In this document: one piece after another, positions 1 to 12,894 of the stretch | Layout: the number at the start of each line of letters is the position of its first letter | Numbering within the stretch: position 1 is the stretch's first letter | Assembly (NCBI RefSeq): GCF_040939455.1 | Contig: NC_134136.1 | Coordinates: forward strand, 101,358,014 to 101,422,013 | Origin: Microcebus murinus | Taxonomy: Eukaryota > Chordata > Mammalia > Primates > Cheirogaleidae | Direction: 5' to 3' | Length of the DNA: 64,000 bases | The notes under the pieces: model-generated | Seen by the model: the letters and a program-made list of their open reading frames with translations, nothing else | The model's database searches: none | Told to the model about the DNA's origin: nothing | Program-made: the position numbers and the translations under genes

Positions 1-199
1 TCTATCTTAGTAAATGGTACCCCCTCACACCCATTTAATCAGTTCCTCAACTCGGAACAGTTCCTCCTATCTTTGGGAGGCATCTTCGATTTCTGTCTTG
101 ATTCATCCTACACATTTAATGAATTAACCAGTCCTACATTTCAAGTTTTGCATGAAACTCAGCCCATGGTTAATACTTATTTGAATTAATTATTTCAAG

Positions 200-860
200 A
201 ACCATTTAACTAATTTCCTTCCATCTGGTCTTATTCCCCTCCATATTCCATAGTTCCGGTTAAGAGAGCTTTTATATATACAACTTGGATAGTGCCATTG
301 GCCTATCCAAAATGTTTTAGTGATTAACATTTTTCCACAATTAATCTTTACATCCTTAACTAGGCTTATTGCATCATTCTCCATCTATCTATTGCTTACC
401 CCTTCCAATGCCACTTTTGCTAATCCCTCCAATTAAAGTGTTTATTACAATTTCTCAAATATGCTTGTTTCCCTCTCAAGTCTTTGCTACATGCTGCTCT
501 TATTTCTAGGAAAAAAATATCTCCCATTCTGTCCCATTTCCTCACTTCTATCACCCCAGCCTCCAGCTCAGTTCTTAGACCTAACCCCTTCTCAATCTTT
601 GGATTCCATTTTATTATGAAATAATAAAGTAGCTGTCAAATCTTTTGACAGGTTTTTTTTTTTTTTTTTGGTGGTATGAGTATGTGCTCTTGCCTTCTCT
701 TTCTATTACGTTTTTTTAGTTTTCCCTTCATAGCAATTTAAATAGCAGTTGACTTTCTCTAGGTTTGCTGAGGGCAAGACATGTGTCTATTTCTTTTTTA
801 CTTATTATATCCTCATTCAGTCCAGTGCCTTGCTTAGAGTAGACATTCAAAAAAATGACA
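200..860 (+). mobile_element. Old L2 LINE remnant, approximate
   Basis: Degenerate sequence resembling the 3' part of L2, read on the + strand. The end near 755-860 follows the L2 tail pattern (gagggcaagacatgtgtct, then cagtgccttgcttagag, then a run resembling the 'tagta..cattcaa' ending). The region near 455-510 resembles the L2 stretch about a central 'catgctgctctt'. A T-run at 653-670 interrupts it. No open frame is left. It could be two unrelated fragments. Confidence 0.45.
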
Positions 861-1066
861 TTAGGAGGTCTCTATTGCAAGATGAATAATGAATTATTTA
901 GGGTAAAGTGCAAGCAGCTTTAACAAAGAAACATCACATATACAATAGCTTAGTGAAGTATACTTCTCCCTAACATAACTATCTGGACACTGTAGACTGG
1001 TGGCAAACTAATATCCAGGGCCTTTTAATCTCATTTCTCTGTTATACTCTATGGAAGTGGTATCTA

Positions 1067-1262
1067 AACATTTCGGTCTTAGGAGCCCTCTACTCTCTTA
1101 TGAATTATTGAAAACACTAATGAACTTTTTCTTGTGCTAGTTATATTTAATATTTGTCATATGGAAATGAAAAGTGATAAAATTTACATATTAGCTATTA
1201 ATTTATTTAAAGATAAACATAAGTTCATTGCCCATTACATCTTAACAAAAATAACAGATTTT
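1067..1262. mobile_element. Fragment of a hAT-like nonautonomous DNA transposon
   Basis: The stretch reads like the first part of the element at 42081-42594: a 'ctcttatgaattattga' word followed by a similar A/T-rich run and 'gtcatatggaaatgaaa' at matching spacing. Both ends are lost. The family name is not certain. Confidence 0.4.
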
Positions 1263-1390
1263 TAAATTAAGAAAAAAAATGTTACTGCCAAGAAGAGACT
1301 AAGGAGACATAAGGACTAAATGTAATGTGGAATCTTGAATGGGATCCTGAATGGGATCCTTGAGGTTTATTTTTAAAATGCATTAGTTAA

Positions 1391-1755
1391 GGCCGGGCGC
1401 GGTGGCTCACGCCTGTAATCCTAGCACTCTGGGAGGTCGAGGAGAGCTGATCGCTCAAGGTCAGGAGTTTGAAACCAGCCTGAGCAAGAGTGAGACCCCA
1501 TCTTTACTAAAAATAGAAAGAAATTAATTGGCCAACTAAAAATACATAGAAAAAATTAGCCAGGCATGGTGGCGCATGCCTGTAGTCCCAGCTACTCAGG
1601 AGGCTGAGGCAGAAGGAATGCTTGAGCCCAGGAGTTTGAGGTTGCAGTGAGCTAGGCTGAAGCTATGGCACTCTATCCCAGGCAACAGAGTGAGACTCTG
1701 ACTAAAATAAATAAATAAATTAATTAATTAATAATAATAAATATATATATATATG
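1391..1755 (+). mobile_element. Dimeric Alu SINE, strepsirrhine type
   Basis: It begins with the Alu head ggccgggcgcggtggctcac, continues through a left arm, an A/T-rich linker containing aaagaaattaattggccaac, and a right arm with 'ggcgcatgcctgtagtccca'. It ends in a degenerate (aaat)n/(ta)n tail at about 1705-1755. Alu is 7SL-RNA derived, transcribed by Pol III and moved by L1 proteins. The head contains the usual A-box region. No clean target-site duplication was found, so the tail has probably mutated. Confidence 0.93.
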
Positions 1756-4700
1756 TTAAAAGAGTGGTATTACCTTACACTTTTTGCAAATCTTTTTAAC
1801 ATTTGTTTTAACAAAAGAGAAATGGATATAAAAGACAACTCAAACTCCCTGAGACGGTAGAAAGTAAAAGGATCAGGGCACATTTGGAAGAGTCAGCCTT
1901 ATTATATGGAGTAAAACACTGTTTCCGTTGTAACAGATGGAAAAGTGGCAGATGTGAATTACACAGGTTTGCAAAGATGTGGAATTAATAATGAAATGAT
2001 GGCATTGTTCTTATCTTTTTGCAATATTTTCTCAATGACTTCTTGGTGATATCAGTGAACAATGTCAGTGAAATTTGCTGCAAAAAGAAAAAGCATGAAA
2101 CAGACATCTTGCAGAATGGAGAAATGAGCTTAATTAGGAAAGTATCTGGAGATATATGTCCATATATTTGAAATACATTCATTAATTACAGTTAAGTGAT
2201 TTTTTTTCCAACATATCTTGGGGCTTAGTTGGCATTTTACTAAAGAAAGAGGTACAAGAAAATTGAGAATATTTGTAAAGCAATACTTGTTATATTGGAC
2301 CAAGAATTCTGTGCTTTATAAAGATGGAATTAATGACATATAAGGGTGATAGTGAAAGATGAGTTTTGATCTGATCATTGTTACACTAGGAATGAGATAG
2401 TATTGAAAGAACAAGATATTTGAAACAGAAACTTTAGATTTAGTGTATTTATTGACCATAACCAAATCTAGGGTATCACTGTGGGAATGACTGGTTGAGA
2501 AAGGATGGAGAACAAGATCATTAGAACTGAGGAGGTAAGGGGAGTGAGAGGTGAGCATATTGCACACTTATGTGGCATTGAAGATGCCAAGCATGGAAAC
2601 AGACTTGTGATCAGAAATGAAAGTTAATTAGGTGATCAGGTGCTATGACTCTCAGCAATAAGGAGGGGAGATGAGCAGTACATTTTAATGAAAGACATTT
2701 CAAAAAAAAATGGAGAATGGGAATAGATCATTTAGAAATGGCAATGGGGAACAAGCCATATACAACACCTCCTGGGACTAAGATGAAAAGCTCACTTCAA
2801 TTGAAGGAGAGGCTTGGAAAGAATGGGAGGCAATAACTTTTGAGTTAGAGCAAGAAAGCATAGGAAACATTTTTAGAGATCAAGTATAAAAATGAGCAAA
2901 TATTAGAAGGTTTGCTATTGAGAGACCACGAGTTTCTAAGGGCACACTAGATGATTTGGGAGCATGGGGAGATGTAGGTGATGAGGACATATTAAGGGAT
3001 GTGAAGAACAGGATGGCAATTAGTGTCACCTAAGGATGGATGACCTGAGAGACTTAGACTTCTGCTGAAGTCTTAACTTACCTGAAAAGGGATTTGAAGC
3101 ATGAAAACCCTTGAACTCATAACATATATAAATTTAAGATTTATTAATGGTTGAATTTGTATCTAGCTGAAAGGGTCATGGTAGCCAGGAACAAGAGGCT
3201 ACTTAATCCCTCAGAGAGGCTGACTCAGCCTAGAAGGTATTTTCCACATCCACACACACAACTGAAGAATATGACTGAAAGACAGAATTGGACATCTGGT
3301 TTCATCTAGTATTGTTCAAGATAGGAGATGATATAATCCACTCAAGTGAATATCTAATTTCCAATTACAGGTTTCCTTGCCATTTCTTTTGACCGAACAC
3401 ACTTATATTATCTGTAAATATAAAAATGTAATGAATCCAGAAAAGGATGGACAAACAGGAATTCATCCTGAAAGATTAATCAAGTTTGGAAGAATCCACA
3501 CAAAAATTGAATTTCCAGACCACCATATGGGGCAGAGAAATGACTGTGTATGATAGGTTTCTCTAAATATCTATCATCTAATCTTTTTTCTCTCCTTCAA
3601 AACACTAATTAATAATTTTCTGCAGTGTATCAGATATTATGTCTATTTTTGATCTTTTTATGGATGGATCCCTAAAATTTATCACATGATAGTGATATAA
3701 GAAAAATGATACACATTCATTAACATCTTTCTAAGGACAAGATACACATGTACTGCAACAATTCTAATGGATTGTGTATGATAGTGAGGCTAAATTGAAA
3801 TACTCCTTCTGAAGATAATTCATTTAGTATGCACATTTATAGTCTTAATATAAAAAATGATGTCCAAATAATTTTCAGGAAAGGACACTCTCATGTCATT
3901 AGGGAAGTGCCCTTTTTAAGTGTCAGACCATTTTAGTAAGCAACTGTCACTAAGAAGGTGACTGTTATTATTTATTGTCAAAAGGAACATTCATTGACAT
4001 TGCCTAAGTGAACTCTGTTAGCATTTTTGCTCTTGCTTAGTTATGTCTGCAATTGGCTATTTGCACGAAAGCTCACTGGGCAAGATCTAACATAGAATTT
4101 TAAACTTAAGTTGTGTTTCAAGCATTACATATATTTCTTTTAATTACAAAAGGAAACAAGAGACACAACAAGTAATTTTTTTCTCATCAGGAATATTTCC
4201 TAGTTTATGAGCATGAATATCATTACATAAGTTTTGCCATTTGCAGCTTCTAAAATCCATCACCAAATCTGAGGGAAATCTGTGTGTGTTACTTTACTAT
4301 AAAGTGCTGGGAAGAAATATTCTATTCTAGGAATAATATTAAAAAGTAGAGAAAAGGGGGGATATCATGAGATTATAAATACAACCTTAACTTTAAAACA
4401 GACAATGGAATTATTAAGATGGCTATAAAATATTCAATTATTCCCTTTTAATTGTAATACAGCATGATTCATTTCTTTACCTTGAGTGCTTCTGTCTTGT
4501 TTCATTTGGAAGTCATTTGCCTTTCATTCTATTCATCTTTTCCCAATTTTATACCCTTAAGATAAATTTTAGACATATAACAAATTGCCCGTTAAATAGT
4601 TGGCCTTGTCAAACTGATAGGCAGGAAGGGAAAAAATTGCTCACTTCTAGAGGTCCATTTACTTATTAATGACAGAATAGGTTATTATATTTTCTGTGTA

Positions 4701-4928
4701 TAAATTACTTTATCCAAGGTAGAGAGCCTGGAGAGGAGAACTGGAATGAAAGCTGGGCTTCTGAAAAGCCACTTGATAAACCTCTCTATCACTTAGATTC
4801 CATTTGTTATAGAAATGGCTTTGAAATATATTGCTTTTACTTTGCAAAGTGCTTGGAAAGTAGGCAAAACAGCAAATCCAGCAAGCATACTTCCTGTGGT
4901 TACACATGGAGTATTGTTGAAAAACCCA
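1756..4928. other. AT-rich DNA, nothing recognised
   Basis: No exon, repeat family or long open frame could be supported. The frames of 65-83 codons here are what AT-rich noncoding DNA gives by chance. The purine-rich part around 2300-3000 may be an old unclassified repeat. Confidence 0.5.
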
Positions 4929-5116
4929 TTCCATTATTTATTACCTGTGAGACTCTGGGCAAGACACTTCATCTTTCTGAACTTTGGTTTTTTCATCTTA
5001 TAAATTGGGTTAGAAATGACTACATAGTAGTGTTATTTTGAGAGTAAGCTATATAAAATAGTTTGAGTAGCTAGCACAGTTGGCCTTAAATAATTGGTAG
5101 TTAATAATGTTGTTGT
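4929..5116 (+). mobile_element. MIR SINE remnant
   Basis: It shows the MIR core in sense orientation: 'gtgagactctgggcaagacac', then ttcatctttctgaactttgg, 'ttcatcttataaattggg', and a 3' part with ctagcacagttggcc. MIR is an ancient tRNA-derived SINE found across mammals. Short frames here are by-products. Confidence 0.72.
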
Positions 5117-5559
5117 TATCATCAATAATAATGCAAATATTAGATGATGTTTCTAAATCAAAGTTACCCAAAGAACAATATTATACATAGCCAAGAGTTT
5201 CTGTATAACTTCATTCATTTCATTATGAAGCATACATTTTATGAATTTCAAAATGTTTATGTGTTTTCTTCAGTCTTTATAAGTGATTTTTTATTTGCAT
5301 AACCATTTTTGCTAATTGACCCATTGTCTAATATTTAGGGATTACTCACTATGTTTCTACCAATGCCCTCTTGGGTACAGGGCACATAACAAACCAACAA
5401 TCACCAGTGTGTCTTCCTGTTCAGTACATCAACATGATAAATATACTACAAACAAATCATCCAAGTGAAAAAAAAAATCAGATTACAAGCAGTCTCCTAG
5501 AATTCACTACAAATCCTGACCAATCACTATTTTCCAATGCAGAGATTATCTGCTTTTAT
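5117..5559. other. AT-rich DNA, nothing recognised
   Basis: Read on both strands. No repeat family, RNA gene or exon could be supported. Confidence 0.5.
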
Positions 5560-5835
5560 CACCTATCTGCTTAAACTCCTTCAGTGATTCTCACTGATTT
5601 TAGGAACAAGACCAAAACCTTTAAGGCCTAGACTCAACTGGTCTTCTTGTAAACCAAACCAAAACAGCCACACTGTCTTTCTTTCCATTCCTCAAAATCT
5701 TCTAGCTCCCTCTTGGCACAGGGACTTTCACATGCTGCTCTTTCTAGCTGAAATGCTCTTCTGTCTTCTAACTTTCTCTTTATGTAGCTCACTCAAATTC
5801 ATCTTCTGATATTGACTTAGAAATTATTTCAGGAA
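5560..5835 (+). mobile_element. L2 LINE remnant
   Basis: It matches the L2 3' region pattern: 'ctgcttaaactccttcagtg', then an 'accaaaacctttaaggcct' stretch, then 'gggactttcacatgctgctc' and 'agctgaaatgctcttct'. It is a truncated, non-coding copy. Confidence 0.65.
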
Positions 5836-6025
5836 TGCAGAACAGATAGTTCACCACACACAACTACATAAATTCAGTCTCACAGTACCAAGCTCCTTTC
5901 GCTTAGTGACCAAAATAAAAGATATATACCAATTAACTTCCATTAAATAATACAAATGTGAGTGTATATATTATGACTATATAAGACATATAGTTATATA
6001 TCATATATTGTATTAGATACTTTTA

Positions 6026-6211
6026 TACCAAGAAACTTCAAAAAGTTAATGGACAAATGGAATTAAAAGATAACAATAAAAATATAAACTTTATTTATTA
6101 ACATAAACTCCATCAAGTTTAAGACAATTCTGTAAGCAATGAAACCAGCCATTTAGTCCATTGCTAAAGAATTGAGGGTCCTGGGAATTGAGCTATGCCA
6201 ATGCAGTCTTT

Positions 6212-6254
<43 letters not shown>

Positions 6255-6599
6255 TTTCAGGATATTATGGGGGTACAGACATTTTGGTTACAGGTTATGA
6301 CTTTGCCACACCCAAACCATGATTTGAGGTGTGCCATTTCACCCTAAATGCAGTCTTTTTTTACATTATTAACTGAACAAAAATGAGTGTTCTTTAGAGA
6401 TTTTTTAGGATTAGGGGGAAAAAGTAAGTCAGAAGGAACCGATTCAGGACTGTACAGTGGATGCCTAATGATTTCCCATTGAAATTCTCACAAAATTGCC
6501 CTTCCTTGATACAGGGAATGAGCAAGAACATTGTCATAGTAGAGAAAGACTCTCTGGTGAAGCTTTCCCAGGCATTTTTTTTTTTTTTTTTTTTTTTTT
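6026..6599 (-). mobile_element. Truncated mariner transposon, copy 1
   Basis: The left end at about 6028 (ccaagaaacttcaaaaagtt) resembles the inverted terminal repeat at the far end of the mariner at 40437-41706. The two elements share sequence for several hundred bases, for example ataaaaatataaactttatt and the block around 6350-6575. Read on the minus strand, the segment near 6430-6480 encodes HPLYSPE. This corresponds to the mariner HPPYSPD motif, with the third catalytic aspartate changed to Glu. The copy stops at a 24-base T-run, so the N-terminal part of the transposase is missing. It is interrupted by an L1 tail at 6214-6346. Confidence 0.82.
6214..6346 (-). mobile_element. Very short 5'-truncated L1 tail nested in mariner copy 1
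   Basis: It is the last ~90 bp of a lemur-type L1 in antisense (the word 'ttatgggggtacagacattt' is the complement of the L1 terminus), preceded by a (TTTA)n tract at 6211-6257 that is its modified poly(A) tail. The flanks aatgcagtcttttt at 6200-6213 and 6347-6360 are identical and form a 14-bp target-site duplication. The mariner was therefore already present when this L1 inserted. Confidence 0.88.
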
Positions 6600-8165
6600 G
6601 CTCAAAGACAACAATCTATTAATGCTGCCAGGTTTGTATGCTCTTTCCATTCCTCTCAACCCACTGTATTATTCTTACTTTCCACCTTACTCAGATTAAA
6701 TTTTACAATACAGCATTATAATAACTCTCTTATACACAGTCGCTATTTAATCCCTTCTCATTTTTTTAATCATTGAATTTGTCTGAAATTTTGGACTGTA
6801 ACAGTTTAGGATAGGATCTGAGATATGATAATGTTGGTGCGCATTTGAAATGGCCTGAAAGTAGTCACTGAAACAAGTAGAGGAATTATTATAATAGAGT
6901 ACCAGAAAGATATCTGACTCAATTACTATAGTGATTGATAGATAATATACAAGATGGTTTAAAAAAGTCAAACAAGTGGAGGCCCAAATTTCTAAACTAC
7001 TTTTGAATTTTGCATCTTGCTCATTCTAAAAACCTTAAGCCTAGTATTTTTAACAAATTAGAACTAACTAAAAATTAAATTTGTCTTAATTCCTGCAGTA
7101 TAACTTGAGAAATATAAACTCATTCTGAAGAGTCACCAAATCAAGGAGAGATATCTAAAGTTTAGTCTCACATGTAAACTGTTAACAAACATAGTATTCT
7201 ATCATGATCATTTTCATTTCTACTTATTTCCTCCAGAGGTACAAAATATATATACTGCTTCCTAGTTTTTATGTTTATTATCTAAAGGCCTGTCAGTAGA
7301 GTTACCATATAAGGATTTTTCTAAAACTTGACAAACCAGCTAAATATATTTGTTTCTTAACATCCAGTATACAGCCAACAATGAGTTAGTTCCATCTGCT
7401 TTAGGCTTGTGCGGCATAACGAATGTCATTCAGTGACAGCTTAATTCTGTTGTGCTGATTATCTGAAACCTGAATTTTATGGCAATGTAGACTCACTCTT
7501 GAGTTTACCTTTACATGCCTGATAGAATGTATAATTACAGTTGGGATTAGCCTAATCCATTCTCTACTTAATGAGTTGAACTAATATTAAACCCCAAATG
7601 GAAAGGAATTCAGCATATTTTAACTCTTCTTTACTCTGGCATGGTTTTTTTCTTTACAGCTCTGCTTAGCTTGATCCATTACCACCCTCTGATTCATCCT
7701 GGCACACTCTCTAAATCAATTCATTTCATAATCTCATGAGTTGAAGTCCATGGCATTTGACCTGGAAATAAAAATGTTATGATTATTAAACCACAAGAAG
7801 GCAGCTGGTGATTTGAATTTCAGTATTTGCATTTTAATGCACATGTCGAGAGAACATTTTGATAATAATGATTTATCTTTGGATGAAATAGATTTTCTAA
7901 ATGGGATTGAATCAAAAGTCTGAGTTGGTTGAAACAGATGACCTTTAATATTGATATCAGTACTGATAACCTATTACTCTATTAATTCCTCAGTAAAGTT
8001 CATATAACAAAGAATAAATAAGGTACTTATTTTGAGATGGGTCTAATTTTTTATTCTGGCATACCGATCTCTTATAAAATGTGACTCTTATAGATAAAAA
8101 GAATATTAAAAATGGTCACATAGAAAGCATTTAAGTTTTGGAATTTAACTCAATGAATGTCTACT
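6600..8165. other. AT-rich DNA, nothing recognised
   Basis: No repeat family, exon or RNA gene could be supported on either strand. Confidence 0.5.
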
Positions 8166-8254
8166 TTTTATTTCAAAATATTAAGGGAGTACAAATGTTT
8201 TCGTTATGTAGGTACTTTGTACAATGCTTAAGTCAGGGCTTTTGGTGTACCATC
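8166..8254 (-). mobile_element. Short antisense L1 3' terminus
   Basis: The sequence tttatttcaaaatattaagg, then gagtacaaatgttttcg, then gtcagggcttttggtgtacc is a diverged version of the antisense L1 terminus seen at 6258-6340. No convincing target-site duplication was seen. Confidence 0.6.
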
Positions 8255-9179
8255 TATTTAATGAACATATATAATGTGTAACATAACAATCTAGGCATAG
8301 CATAAATGATACTAATATATATCATACTTGTATCCTGTTTCAAATAAGTTTTGAGCTAGTTTTCATATAGGATAATACATTCCTACTTAAAAGTCAGAAG
8401 AATAGAATGAAAAATGTGGAGAGCTCGAACAGACAAAATAACAGAAAACAAATGAGTAATCAATATGTTAGGTTAGTTTTAAAGAAAGAACTATATACAA
8501 ATAAATCAGTCACTATACTTTCACTTCAGGCAATGGTTGAATAGCTTCTTTCAGAATAATTTTCCTATAGAAAATTATTATAAACCCTGGTGGAGATACT
8601 ACTTGAAGAAACTGCAGAATGGCTAAAATTGAAAGAAAACTGGAGGAAAGTGAAGTTCTTTCAGTAAAATGCCTGAATAATAAGGATCCTTGCCTTAGGG
8701 TACTCCCCAATTTTTGTGAGGCTTCTAGAACCAAAAGAGAATGCTGTGGTTAGATACTGGCTTTAGGATTCAGAAGACAGAATTTGGGGGTTCCATAGCA
8801 GCTGAAAAGTGATGGGGAAATCCTAGAAGGAGTGAGCTACGTACAGAGGAGTTTCCAAATATGCATACAAATTCTGCCTACATTCTTGGACAGTCCCTGA
8901 ATTTGGCATGACTTAGGAAGACTCAAACAGCTGGAAGGCTGAAAGTATTGAATCGTTTCAGCTGCCACCCATCATGGAGGTGGGGTAGAGGGTTTTTGTG
9001 TGGGTAGGTATAGAGTTGGGATTTAATTCATTCACATTAATTTGCAGCTAGGACAAAAATGAGAGAGAGGGATGTCAGAATCTAGAATCTACATCTCATT
9101 TACAGTGTGTACTCTATAATAAAATTTTGCTAATTATGTGTGGAAACAGAAATGTGACTCATACTCAAGAGAAAAAGCC
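8255..9179. other. AT-rich DNA, nothing recognised
   Basis: No family or exon could be supported. Confidence 0.5.
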
Positions 9180-10890
9180 TACATGTACTAAAAAGCTACA
9201 ACTAACATTATACTTAATGAGGAAATATTGAATACTTTCCCCCTATGATTGGGAAGAAGACAGAGTCTGCTCTCTATTCAATTTGCACTGAAGTTACTAA
9301 GTAGTAGTAAACAAACAGAAAAAGAAATAGAAGGCATAAAGACTAGAAAAGAAGTGAAACTGTATTTATTCACAAATGACATCATTATTTATGGAGAAAA
9401 TACTAAGGACTCCGTTAAAAAGCATCACAAAAATTACGTGATTTTAGTAAGGTCACAAGATACAGAATTGACATACAAATGGGATTTGTGATTTTATACA
9501 CTAACAATAAAAAATTGAAAAAGATTGAAGCAATTTACAGGAATATGGAAATACAATAATGATATATTTAATAAAAGACATTCAAGATCTTTACCATAAA
9601 AACAACAAAATTTTGAGGAGAAAAATTAATGAAGACTTGCGTAAATGAAGAGAGATGTCATGTCCATGGGATTGAAACAATTAATATTGTCAAGTTGTCA
9701 ATTCTTGCCAGTTGGTATACAGATTAATTGCAGCAGGGTATTTTTTGTAGAAACTAATATTTTAAAATTTATTTTGTATATGTATATAAATAGGTTTACA
9801 GAGGACTTAGAATAATTAAAATAATCTTAGAAAAGTATAATTACATTGAGGGATTTATACTGCTTGACTTCAAGAGTTAATATAAAGTTGTGGTAATCAT
9901 GGCAGAATGACAGACAATTGTTCAATGGAATAGAATAAAAAGTACAAAAATAGATCTCACTTATACAAATAATTGATTTTTGATCAAAGCAGGCACATAT
10001 GCATGTATGTATGTGCACGTACACACACACAAATATCAGTGGGAAAAAGAAAGTCTTTTCAACAAATGATACTGGAATAATTAGGACATGGAAAATAAAT
10101 GAACTTGATCCTTACCACATGACCTCCACAAATTAATATAATGTAGTTCACATGCTTAACTATAAAAAAGCCAAACATATAAAACGTAACGAAGAAAACA
10201 AAATGTATTCACTAACTTGGAGTAGGCAAAGATTTGTTAAACAAGCCACATAAAACAATAACCATAACAGATAAAAAAATTATGCTTTAGATTTTATCAA
10301 AATTGAAATTTTGCTCATCAAAAGACACAAGAAAATTAATTGATAAGCCACAGGGCTGCAGAAATTATTTGCAAATTACATATGTGACAAAATATTGATA
10401 TCCACTATATGTAAAGAATTTCATCAACCCAATAATAAAAAACTCGGTAAAATAGGCAAAAGTCTTGAACAGGCACATCACAATGAGATATACATAAATA
10501 ATTGCTAAAATGAAAAAAAAAAAAACCATGACAGCACCAAATATTGGAAAGAATGTGAAGCAACTGAAGAAAATCAAATGCAATCGTTGTGGTTTTTAAA
10601 TTGGCACAACCATTTTTAAAATGGTGTAGAAGTTTCTAATAAAATTTAATATACATATATCTTGTGATAAGTAATTTAACTTCTAAGTATTTATCCAAGC
10701 TAAATTTTTTAAAATGCCCAGTAAAAGATACATACATTAATGTTAATAACAGTTTTATTCATAATAGTCCAAAACTGAATGTAACTCAAATGTCCATCAA
10801 GAAAATGGGCAAATTGTGGCATATCATATCAAAGTACAGTACTTAACAATAAAAAGTAATGAACTACAGATATTTTCAGCATCATGAACA
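9180..10890 (+). mobile_element. Old L1 ORF2/3' segment
   Basis: It starts in the reverse-transcriptase region (ctaacattatacttaatgag, then an 'acaaatgacatcatt' word where the YADD/FADD codons lie) and runs through the ORF2 C-terminal region ('aaaagacacaagaaaatta', 'acaggcacatcacaatgag'). It ends in ORF2/3'UTR-like sequence (aacaataaaaagtaatgaac). Several frameshifts and stops break the frame. It is not coding. Confidence 0.83.
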
Positions 10891-11512
10891 TAAACTGCTG
10901 GTAGGACTGCAAACTAGTACAACCTCTATGGAAAGTAATATGGAGATACCTAAAAGAACTGAATGTACAACTACCATTTTATCCAGCAATCCCACTACTG
11001 GGTAGCAACACAAAGTAAAAAAAAAAAAAAGGCATTCTATAATAAAGACATCTGCACTGGAATGTTTATAGCAGCACAATTCACAGTTGCAAAGATGTGG
11101 AAACAACCCAAGTGCCCATCAATACATAAGTGGATTAATAAAATGTGGTGTATGTATACCATGGAGTACTAGTCAGCTATAAAAAACAACGATGATATAG
11201 CACCTCTTATATTTTCCTGGATAGAGCTGGAACCCATTCTTTTAAGTGAAGTATCATGTGAATGGGAAAACAAGCGCCACATGCACTCACCATCAAATTG
11301 ATCAGCACTTATGTGCACATATGGAAGTAACATTCATTGGGTGTCAGGCAGGTGGGGGGGGGAGGAGAGGTTGGGTAAATTCACATCTAATGTATATGGT
11401 GTGCACTGTCTGGGGGATGGCCATGCTTGTAGCTCTGACTTAGGCTATGCAAAGGCAATATATGTAACCTAAGCATTTGTACCCGTGTAATATTCTGAAA
11501 TAACATTTTTTA
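10891..11512 (+). mobile_element. 5'-truncated L1 3' end
   Basis: It opens inside the ORF2 C-terminal Cys region (aactgctggtaggactgcaa), passes the 'gcaaagatgtggaaacaac' and 'gtataccatggagtactag' words, then a 3'UTR with a G-run (ggtggggggggga). It terminates at 'tttgtacccgtgtaatattc' and a short A-rich tail. It is younger than the segment it follows. No clean duplication was seen at its ends. Confidence 0.85.
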
Positions 11513-11539
11513 AAAAGAATAAGAAGTCCCAAGGTTAAC

Positions 11540-11745
11540 TTATGATGAATAGCATTAATTTAGTGTTTCAGGCACTATTCTGTCATTCATATTCTTTAAA
11601 ATAACTTTATGAAAGAGTACTGATATTTCAATGATATAGTTAAGGAAACCAAAACACAGAGTCCTGAAGTAACCTGTATGAATTCTACCGCTAGGGAATT
11701 ACAGAACCAGGGTCTGAAACCACATGATATGGCACCAAAAGCTAA
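11540..11745 (-). mobile_element. MIR SINE remnant
   Basis: Antisense MIR core: a diverged 'gatatagttaaggaaacca' and 'agaaccagggtctgaaacc' in the order expected for the reverse orientation. Confidence 0.6.
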
Positions 11746-12336
11746 GTAATCACTACTAACCATTGACCTGGAATGAAAGCTAAAAAATAAATGTTACGAT
11801 GGTGAAGATTGGCCCTTATTTGATATAGATAAGCCCAGATTCAGGTTGAACAAGGCAATTTTATTCAAAACCTCTGTCCAAGATTTGACCTATGGATGCT
11901 TTATATTTTTTCAGAAATATGACTCCATAAAGCATATACATTAGAGAAAGGTCTCTTGCTTTAACACCAGAAAATCCCTCAAATGTTAAAAACAGTATAC
12001 ACCAATAAGTAAGTGCCTCTTTTATGTTGTTGCTGAGGTTGATGCCATTTTTGTTTATTAAAATATCCTCTATTTTTCACACTACTAATTGCAGATAAAG
12101 TATTGACAGTTTACCAAAGATAGGTGTGCTTAAGATAGTCTAGAAATGTTTTCAACTTTTTCTGCTTTCCTTCTGCATAGTCTTATTTGATAAGTTCATA
12201 TCCCCAAGGTGCTCAAGTCAAATCTCTGCCATGATTTCCAAATCTGGCAATCTTCAAACTCACTGCTAAAAATGCTGAATCAAACTGACATCAGCTTAAC
12301 ATCAGGTTTATCCAATTCTTTATTTTAGGGAGACTT
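11746..12336. other. Nothing recognised
   Basis: No repeat family, exon or RNA gene could be supported. Confidence 0.5.
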
Positions 12337-12352
12337 AGAAATCTGACTCTTC

Positions 12353-12692
12353 AGTGGGGCGTGGTGGCTCACGCCTGTAAACCTAGCACTCCGGGAGGCT
12401 GAGGTGGGCGGATTGCTCGAAGTCAGGAGTTTGAAACCAGCCTGAGCAAGAGCATGACCTCGTCTCTACTATAAATAGAAAGAAATTAATTGACCAACTA
12501 ATATATAGAGAAAAAATTAGCCGGGCATGGGGGCGCATGCCTGTAGTCCCAGCTACTTGGGAGGCTGAGGCAGCAGGATTGCTTGAGCCCGGGAGTTTGA
12601 GGTTACTGTGAGCTAGGCTGATGCCATGGCACTCATGCTAGCCTGGGCAACAAAGCGAGACTCTGTCTCAAAAAAAAAAAAAAAAGAAAGAA
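12353..12692 (+). mobile_element. Dimeric Alu SINE with perfect target-site duplication
   Basis: Two Alu arms (ggcgtggtggctcacgcctg; ggcgcatgcctgtagtccca) joined by the strepsirrhine linker aaagaaattaattgaccaac, ending in an A tail with AAAG repeats. The 16-bp flanks agaaatctgactcttc at 12337-12352 and 12693-12708 are identical. The intact duplication indicates a recent insertion made by the L1 endonuclease and reverse transcriptase. Confidence 0.97.
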
Positions 12693-12894
12693 AGAAATCT
12701 GACTCTTCTATATTCATTCCATTACAATGACATTAGAAATACAGATTTTCTTTTCAGTATCTGTATTTATTCAGTATAAATATCTGAATTTTGCTGTGTG
12801 CCTACTGTGTGCTGTCTAGTGTGTGCTGTGCACAATATGGTCAGGTCCAGATTGTTTAATTTGTTATTCTTTCTACAACTTCTTATGATGCTCA

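Noticed and set aside
4929..5116. Possible tRNA gene from the tRNA-like part of MIR
   Set aside because: Only the MIR core and tail are present. No cloverleaf with an anticodon arm or intact A and B boxes could be drawn.
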